NCBI GenBank assembly: GCA_002436765.1
Contig: DJNI01000067.1
Location: 1-11,488 of the forward strand
Direction: 5' to 3'
Length of the DNA: 11,488 nt
DNA from: Clostridiales bacterium UBA6468
Lineage (GTDB): Bacteria; Bacillota; Clostridia; Oscillospirales; Oscillospiraceae
A program made the position numbers and the translations under genes. Each line of letters begins with the position of its first letter. Positions within the stretch are counted from its first letter, which is position 1. A model generated the notes under the pieces. It worked only from the letters and a program-made list of their open reading frames with translations. It was not told where the DNA came from and ran no database searches. Positions 7,429 to 11,488 of the stretch are shown one piece after another.

Positions 7429-8844
7429 ATGACGGATCAATACGAATCTCCCTTAAGCTCCCGGTATGCCTCCGACTACATGCTGCACCTGTTTTCCCAG
7501 CAGAAGCGGATTGAAGTCTGGCGGAAGCTCTGGATATCTCTTGCCAAGGCCGAGCATTCTTTGGGACTGCCTATTACCGAAAAACAGATCGAGGAGCTGG
7601 AAGCCCACATTTCTGACATCGACTTTGCCTGTGCCGCGGCGCGGGAAAAGGAAGTCCGCCACGACGTGATGGCGCACGTGTATACCTACGGCAAGGCTGC
7701 GCCCTCCGCCGCCGGTATCATTCATCTGGGCGCAACCAGCTGCTACGTCACCGATAACGCCGACATCGTTCTCTACCGGGACGGCCTGAAATACCTCCGG
7801 GGAGAGCTGCTGAAGGTCATTGCAAACCTTTCCCGTTTCGCGGAAACGTACAAGGCGACCCCCACGCTGGGCTACACCCACTATCAGCCCGCCCAGCTGG
7901 TCACGGTTGGCAAGCGGGCGACGCTGTGGATGCAGGATCTTGTCAGCGATCTGGTAGAACTGGATTTTGTGGTGGAAACCATGAAATTTCTGGGCTGCCG
8001 GGGAACCACCGGCACGGAAGCGAGCTTTTTGGAGCTGTTTGACGGAGATACAGCAAAAATTGACGAAATGAACCGAATGATCAGCGCGGACTTTGGCTTC
8101 GATAAGTGCTTCGACGTCTGTGGCCAGACCTACCCCAGAAAGCTTGACAGCCGCATCTTAAACTGCCTTTCTTCCATCGCCCAGAGCTGCTACCGGATGG
8201 CAAACGACATTCGGCTGTTGCAGCACGACCGTCAGGTGGAAGAGCCCTTTGAAAAGAACCAGATCGGTTCCTCCGCCATGGCCTATAAGCGCAACCCCAT
8301 GCGCTCCGAGCGCATTTGCTCCCTGTCCCGCTACCTGATGGCGGACGCGCTGAACGCCCCCATGACCGCCTCCACCCAGTGGCTGGAGCGCACCCTGGAC
8401 GATTCCGCCAACCGGCGTATCTCCATGCCCGAGGGCTTCCTCTGCGCCGACGCCGTTCTCCGGCTGGCGCAGAACGTCACCGACGGCCTGCACGTAAACG
8501 AGAAAATCGTGGAGAAGACCGTGCGGGAGTATCTGCCCTTCATCGCCACGGAAAACCTGATGATGGAGGGCGTCAAGCATGGCGGCGATCGTCAGCAGCT
8601 CCATGAGATCATCCGCACCTGCTCCATGGACGCCACGGCGAGGATGAAAAACGGCGAAAGCTGGGATCTTCTTGCCGATCTGGCCGGCCATCCGGAATTC
8701 GGCATGACGAAGCAGGAGATGGAAGCCGTTCTCGACCCCATGCTGTACACCGGCCGGTGTGCGGAGCAAGTGGAAACCTATGTGAAAAAAGTAGCCCCTC
8801 TGATCGCCGGTATTGACCGCGAACAGGCGGAGATCAATATTTGA
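7429..8844 (+). CDS. purB: Adenylosuccinate lyase, animal-like (ADSL) type
   Basis: It performs two fumarate eliminations: SAICAR to AICAR, and adenylosuccinate to AMP. It therefore serves the products of both PurC and PurA, encoded just upstream. Its 471 residues exceed the roughly 430 of Bacillus-type PurB and resemble human ADSL (about 484). It also shares long blocks with ADSL: ESPLSSRYAS, HDVMAHV, AAGIIHLGATSCYV, TLGYTHYQPAQL with catalytic His151, GTTGTEASFLELF, VEEPFEKNQIGSSAM, RNPMRSER, and ERTLDDSANRRI. The fumarase-superfamily signature holds Ser281/Ser282, but the family's MPYKRNP reads MAYKRNP here (Ala285). The start has an AGGGGGG at 7416-7422, a weaker ribosome site than its neighbours. 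The gap to guaA is 29 bp. Confidence 0.96.
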   Translation: MTDQYESPLSSRYASDYMLHLFSQQKRIEVWRKLWISLAKAEHSLGLPITEKQIEELEAHISDIDFACAAAREKEVRHDVMAHVYTYGKAAPSAAGIIHLGATSCYVTDNADIVLYRDGLKYLRGELLKVIANLSRFAETYKATPTLGYTHYQPAQLVTVGKRATLWMQDLVSDLVELDFVVETMKFLGCRGTTGTEASFLELFDGDTAKIDEMNRMISADFGFDKCFDVCGQTYPRKLDSRILNCLSSIAQSCYRMANDIRLLQHDRQVEEPFEKNQIGSSAMAYKRNPMRSERICSLSRYLMADALNAPMTASTQWLERTLDDSANRRISMPEGFLCADAVLRLAQNVTDGLHVNEKIVEKTVREYLPFIATENLMMEGVKHGGDRQQLHEIIRTCSMDATARMKNGESWDLLADLAGHPEFGMTKQEMEAVLDPMLYTGRCAEQVETYVKKVAPLIAGIDREQAEINI

Positions 8845-8873
8845 CCCGCGGGCAGGGAAGGAGAGAGCACTGT

Positions 8874-10424
8874 ATGCAAGAAAAAATCCTGATTCTGGAC
8901 TTTGGCGGACAGTACAATCAGCTCATTGCCCGGCGGGTGCGGGAGCAGAACGTCTACTGCGAGATCAAGCCCTACACCACGACGCTGGATGAGATCCGCG
9001 CCTTTGCGCCCATGGGCATTATTTTCACCGGCGGCCCCAGCAGCGTGTATCTGGAGGAATCTCCCCACGTTGACCCGGAGGTGTTCCGGCTGGGGGTTCC
9101 TATCCTCGGCATTTGCTACGGCTGCCAGTTGATGGCGCATACGCTGGGCGGGCAGGTCACGGCCGCGCAGGAGGATACCGCCCGGGAGTACGGCAAGACC
9201 GTCACCTATTACGATACCGGCTGCAAGCTGTTCAAGGGCATTCCCGAGCAGGCCATTTCGTGGATGAGCCATGGCGACTACATGGCGAAGGTTCCGGAGG
9301 GCTTTGCGCTGGTCGCCCATACCGACGCCTGCCCCAACGCCGCCATCGCCGACGAAAGCCGGGGCTTCTACGGCGTTCAGTTCCACCCGGAGGTGAACCA
9401 CACCCAGTTCGGCAGTCGGATGCTGCGCAATTTCCTCTACGAGGTCTGCGGCGCCAAGGGCACTTGGACGATGGGGGATTTCTGCAAAAATACCGTGGCA
9501 CAGCTCCGGGACACCATCGGCTCCAATGGCCGCGTGCTGCTGGCGCTGTCCGGCGGCGTGGATTCCTCCGTTCTGGCGGCGCTGCTGGCCGAGGCGGTAG
9601 GGGACCGGCTGACCGCCGTATTTGTCGATCACGGCTGTATGCGCAAAAATGAGGGCGACGAGGTGGAAGCCGCCTTTGCCAAGTGGAACATCCATTTTGT
9701 CCGGGTGGACGCGGAAAAGCGCTTCCTGGACAAGCTCAAGGGCGTGGAAGACCCCCAGCGCAAGCGGCAGATCATCGGCGCGGAGTTTGGCTATGTATTT
9801 CTGGATGAAGCCGTGAAATTCGGCATCACCAAGGAGGATTTTTTCGCTCAGGGCACCATCTATCCCGACGTCATCGAGTCCGGCGCGGGAGATGCCGACG
9901 TCATCAAGAGCCACCACAATAAGCTCCTGCCCAGAGAGGTCATCGAGCAGTTCAAGGCCGTTCTGGAGCCGCTGGATCATCTTTTCAAGGACGAAATTCG
10001 ACTGCTGGGCAAGGAACTGGGGCTTCCTGATTACCTTGTCCACCGTCAGCCCTTCCCGGGTCCCGGTCTTGCCATTCGTATCCTCGGCGACGTGACGAAA
10101 GAAAAGCTGGACATTCTCCGGGAGGCGGACTTCATCTTCCGGGAGGAGATCGCCAAGGCCGACCTTGGAGACATTTGCAGCCAGTATTTCGCAGTCCTGA
10201 CCAACGCCAGAAGCGTCGGTGTCATGGGCGACGGCCGCACCTACGAAAACGTCCTTGCCCTTCGCAGCGTCACGACCAGTGACTTCATGACTGCGGAGTG
10301 GACGCGCATCCCCTACGAGGTGCTGGATCGCGCCTCCGTGCGGATCGTCAACGAGGTGCCGCATATCAACCGCATTGTCTACGACATCACAAGCAAACCC
10401 CCGGCGACGGTGGAGTGGGAATGA
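8874..10424 (+). CDS. guaA: GMP synthase, glutamine-hydrolysing
   Basis: It aminates XMP to GMP using ATP and glutamine, in the cytoplasm. The 516 residues are full length. The class I glutaminase domain (about 1-190) has ILDFGGQYNQLIARRVRE, GICYGCQLM with nucleophile Cys81, and HPEVNHT with His171 and Glu173. The ATP pyrophosphatase domain has LSGGVDSSV (Ser226 onward). The dimerisation/XMP domain has HRQPFPGPGLAIRILGD and ends KPPATVEWE (usual KPPGTIEWE). AAGGAG at 8858-8863 sets the start. An in-frame TTG at 8841 overlapping the purB stop lacks support. It is the last gene of the purine operon and is followed by the terminator at 10594. Its 3' end is intact up to the stop codon. In other bacteria this 3' end is a known integration site. 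Confidence 0.97.
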   Translation: MQEKILILDFGGQYNQLIARRVREQNVYCEIKPYTTTLDEIRAFAPMGIIFTGGPSSVYLEESPHVDPEVFRLGVPILGICYGCQLMAHTLGGQVTAAQEDTAREYGKTVTYYDTGCKLFKGIPEQAISWMSHGDYMAKVPEGFALVAHTDACPNAAIADESRGFYGVQFHPEVNHTQFGSRMLRNFLYEVCGAKGTWTMGDFCKNTVAQLRDTIGSNGRVLLALSGGVDSSVLAALLAEAVGDRLTAVFVDHGCMRKNEGDEVEAAFAKWNIHFVRVDAEKRFLDKLKGVEDPQRKRQIIGAEFGYVFLDEAVKFGITKEDFFAQGTIYPDVIESGAGDADVIKSHHNKLLPREVIEQFKAVLEPLDHLFKDEIRLLGKELGLPDYLVHRQPFPGPGLAIRILGDVTKEKLDILREADFIFREEIAKADLGDICSQYFAVLTNARSVGVMGDGRTYENVLALRSVTTSDFMTAEWTRIPYEVLDRASVRIVNEVPHINRIVYDITSKPPATVEWE

Positions 10425-10429
10425 TAGGC

Positions 10430-10465
10430 AAAAACCGAAAAAGTGTAGACATACCAACGGTTTTT
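10430..10465 (+). other. Weak hairpin with T-run just after guaA
   Basis: AAAAACCG (10430-10437) pairs with CGGTTTTT (10458-10465) around a 20-nt loop, and a six-T run (10461-10466) forms part of the right arm. It might act as a weak terminator in front of the strong one at 10594, but the stem is A-T rich and the loop long. Confidence 0.25.
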
Positions 10466-10474
10466 TGAATGTCT

Positions 10475-10544
10475 CAAACCACCTCTGATAAGGTCTTGAT
10501 AAGATTCTACTGCAGTGCGATTATTCTGCATTGCAAGTGGTTTG
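10475..10544. repeat. 70-bp nested dyad in the guaA downstream gap
   Basis: CAAACCAC (10475-10482) and GTGGTTTG (10537-10544) are perfect inverted repeats. Inside lies a hairpin of TGCAGTGC (10511-10518) and GCATTGCA (10528-10535) with one G-T pair and a 9-nt loop, plus a TGATAAG direct repeat (10486-10492, 10497-10503). It has no start codon or coding pattern. It could be a recombinase-binding region, a small element remnant or an RNA structure. I do not recognise the family. No flanking target duplication was seen. Confidence 0.4.
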
Positions 10545-10593
10545 TGGGTAAGGGATAATTTCCCCCGCCTCACAAGGATTCATATTAGCATTT

Positions 10594-10631
10594 AAGCCCG
10601 TACTGATCGGATGGTCAGTACGGGCTTTTTT
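10594..10631 (+). terminator. Intrinsic terminator of the purine operon
   Basis: AAGCCCGTACTGA (10594-10606) and TCAGTACGGGCTT (10615-10627) form a perfect 13-bp stem with an 8-nt loop, and the T-run continues to 10631. This is a textbook + strand rho-independent terminator, 170 bp after guaA. On the minus strand the stem is followed by only a short TTAAA, so it would be a weaker terminator for the converging regulator gene. Confidence 0.93.
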
Positions 10632-10641
10632 GCGTCCTGCT

Positions 10642-11169
10642 TTAATCGCTAATATACTTTTTCAGCGACTTCACGAATGCATCGCTAAATTCCTGCGAGG
10701 GTACTTTTCCCCAGATTTGCGTGGTGTCCTCTGCGGGGAAAGTGTAACGCCAATGGTCGTACTGCTCTTTGCTGATCTCACCGTTTCTGAACTTCTCGGA
10801 TTGTTCAGCCCAGGCAGACAGCATTTCGTAAACAGACGCATCCATGTTCCGCTTGCTGCCATCAAAAATGATATGAACCTCGTCTCCCTGCCTTTCCGCT
10901 CTGGCTCCATGAATATCCTCAATGGCGAAAAGCGTGTGGATAAAACCGAGATCACTGTCTATGTCAGGGATTTTCAGTGCCAGCGGGGAAACTTCCAAAA
11001 CATTTGCAAGCGCGTTCACCAGATCCTCTTTGGGAGTTCTGGTGCCAGACTCATATTGAGCCATACGAATATCTGCGGTTTTTGCAGGAAATCCCACGGC
11101 CTGTCCGAGCCAGCGCTGGGTCATGCCCCTAAGATTGCGCATAAAACGAATTCTTTCACCGATTGCCAT
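10642..11169 (-). CDS. XRE-family helix-turn-helix regulator
   Basis: A 175-residue cytoplasmic DNA-binding protein. Residues about 5-63 form a Cro/CI-type domain: ERIRFMRNLRGMTQRWLGQAVGF, then KTADIRMAQYESGTRTPKEDLVNALANVLEVSP, with a few extra residues between the second and third helices compared with classical XRE proteins. The remaining 110 residues contain a Trp/acid-rich part (SAWAEQSEKFRNGEISKEQYDHWRYTFP is split by no gap) of unknown function, possibly for dimerisation or signal binding. Proteins of this build are common in accessory regions of gut Clostridia (from memory). The start at 11169 is chosen because GGGAGT on the minus strand (11178-11183) lies 8 nt away; an in-frame TTG at 11175 is too close. 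It converges on guaA and diverges from the ORF at 11421, so it likely controls its own promoter and the opposite one. Codon use is visibly more AT-rich than in the purine genes. Confidence 0.85.
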   Translation of the reverse strand: MAIGERIRFMRNLRGMTQRWLGQAVGFPAKTADIRMAQYESGTRTPKEDLVNALANVLEVSPLALKIPDIDSDLGFIHTLFAIEDIHGARAERQGDEVHIIFDGSKRNMDASVYEMLSAWAEQSEKFRNGEISKEQYDHWRYTFPAEDTTQIWGKVPSQEFSDAFVKSLKKYISD

Positions 11170-11202
11170 AGTCAATCACTCCCAATGTAGGTTTGTTTCG
11201 TT

Positions 11203-11232
11203 ATCATAGCATATATGTTTAGGTGAAGTCAA
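11203..11232 (-). promoter_or_regulatory. Promoter of the XRE regulator gene
   Basis: On the minus strand TTGACT (11232-11227) is followed by an 18-bp spacer and TATGAT (11208-11203), with TGC just before it making an extended -10. The -10 lies about 33 bp before the chosen start at 11169, leaving a short leader with the ribosome binding site. Five of six bases match consensus in each hexamer. Confidence 0.7.
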
Positions 11233-11235
11233 GAT

Positions 11236-11257
11236 GCATTAAATAATTTCGCTTAAT
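11236..11257. promoter_or_regulatory. Operator-like site O1
   Basis: GCATTAA (11236-11242), 8 bp, GCTTAAT (11251-11257). The same two heptamers with the same spacing recur at 11313-11334. The inner ATTAA/TTAAT is a dyad. O1 sits just upstream of the regulator's -35 and 18 bp upstream of the -35 of the opposite promoter, so one protein bound here could influence both. Binding by the adjacent XRE protein is inferred. Confidence 0.5.
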
Positions 11258-11274
11258 ATTTCTATCAAATGCTC

Positions 11275-11303
11275 TTGACATAACTGCATTTGTTTAGTAT
11301 AAT
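11275..11303 (+). promoter_or_regulatory. Perfect-consensus sigma-A promoter toward the right edge
   Basis: TTGACA (11275-11280), 17-bp spacer, TATAAT (11298-11303): both hexamers and the spacing are exact consensus. A dyad TGCATT-N10-AATGCA (11285-11290, 11301-11306) covers the spacer and -10. Transcription should start near 11310, at the first base of the 13-bp inverted repeat. An unregulated promoter of this strength would be very active, which suggests repression by the divergent XRE protein. Confidence 0.85.
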
Positions 11304-11309
11304 GCAGGA

Positions 11310-11339
11310 GCAGCATTAAGCAAATATGCTTAATGCTGC
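11310..11339 (+). promoter_or_regulatory. Perfect 13-bp inverted repeat at the transcription start (operator O2 / 5' hairpin)
   Basis: GCAGCATTAAGCA (11310-11322) and TGCTTAATGCTGC (11327-11339) are perfect inverted repeats with loop AATA. It contains the same GCATTAA-N8-GCTTAAT core as O1, with centres 77 bp apart. As DNA it fits a repressor operator at +1. As RNA it would put a stable hairpin at the very 5' end of the transcript. No T-run follows, so it is not a terminator. Confidence 0.65.
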
Positions 11340-11368
11340 CCGCCAGGGCAAATCGGATGGCGGCCAGC
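11335..11368 (+). promoter_or_regulatory. Second leader hairpin, mutually exclusive with the first
   Basis: GCTGCCCGCCA (11335-11345) can pair with TGGCGGCCAGC (11358-11368), 10 of 11 positions, around a 12-nt loop. Its left arm shares 11335-11339 with the right arm of the 5' hairpin, so the two compete in full length. This could be simple mRNA structure or a leader switch. The pairing is visible; a switching role is speculative. Confidence 0.35.
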
Positions 11369-11420
11369 AAGTATTCCGACACGAAAGAAGATAACTATAC
11401 ACTGAAAGGAGGTGAGCACC

Positions 11421-11471
11421 ATGGAAAACAAATTCATACGAGTAGAGGAAGTCGCAAAGGAACTACTATAA
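11421..11471 (+). pseudogene. Prematurely ended start of an excisionase/HTH-like small protein
   Basis: A perfect Shine-Dalgarno (AAAGGAGGTGA, 11405-11415) leads to ATG at 11421, but only 16 codons follow: MENKFIRVEEVAKELL, then TAA. From memory this opening (K-F-x-R/K-V-x-E-V-A-x-x-L) is typical of the 50-70-residue HTH/excisionase-like proteins of integrative elements in Firmicutes, where VAKEL leads into a V/I-S-x-S-Y-A-Y-K helix. That helix is absent here. Other frames after 11460 also meet stops (TAA) within about 30 bp. It could be an internally deleted remnant, a frameshift or assembly error near the window end, or a genuine short leader peptide. The promoter and ribosome site are intact. 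The family assignment rests on few residues. Confidence 0.45.
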
Positions 11472-11488
11472 AAGAAAATAAATAAGTA

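Noticed and set aside
8841..8873. TTG start for GuaA overlapping the purB stop
   Set aside because: AAGGAG at 8858-8863 points to the ATG at 8874, where the conserved GuaA N-terminus begins.
8778..10457. Long minus-strand open frame opposite guaA
   Set aside because: A shadow frame generated by GC-rich third positions in guaA. Its composition is unlike a folded protein and there is no upstream signal.
10616..10641. Bidirectional terminator serving the XRE gene
   Set aside because: On the minus strand the stem is followed only by TTAAATG, with no proper T-run, so efficient termination in that direction is not supported.

Overview
The window looks like part of the chromosome of a moderately GC-rich anaerobic Firmicute, most likely a gut Oscillospiraceae/Ruminococcaceae-type Clostridia. 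The grounds are a type III glutamine synthetase, an ammonium channel fused to a PII domain, strong AGGAGG ribosome binding sites, sigma-A-like promoters and GC-rich third codon positions. The taxon is inferred from gene content and style, not measured.

Positions 1-10424 are a housekeeping block, all on the + strand: glnN (3' part only), amt-PII fusion, asnB, purC, purA, purB, guaA. The first three genes take up ammonium (Amt), fix it into glutamine (GlnN) and pass the amide to aspartate (AsnB). The last four form a purine operon. PurC and PurB act on the SAICAR-to-AICAR steps, PurA and PurB take IMP to AMP, and GuaA takes XMP to GMP using glutamine. A promoter candidate with two 13-bp repeats 32 bp apart lies in front of purC. 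Stable hairpins without a U-tract lie between glnN and amt, amt and asnB, and purC and purA. A 13-bp-stem intrinsic terminator (10594-10631) closes the operon.

From about 10425 the character changes. The 217-bp gap after guaA holds several nested dyads and the terminator. A minus-strand XRE-family regulator follows (10642-11169). Next comes an AT-rich divergent control region with two good promoters, one of them a perfect TTGACA-17-TATAAT. It carries two operator-like sites sharing GCATTAA-N8-GCTTAAT, 77 bp apart centre to centre. A perfect Shine-Dalgarno sequence then leads a 16-codon open reading frame that resembles the start of small excisionase/HTH proteins of integrative elements but stops at once. 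The 3' end of guaA is a known integration hotspot, so 10425-11488 may be the edge of an integrated or decayed mobile element. No integrase or second att copy is visible, so this remains a hypothesis.

No tRNA, rRNA, CRISPR array or insertion sequence was recognised. The most unusual material is the divergent switch at the right end, followed by the Amt-PII fusion and the animal-type adenylosuccinate lyase.
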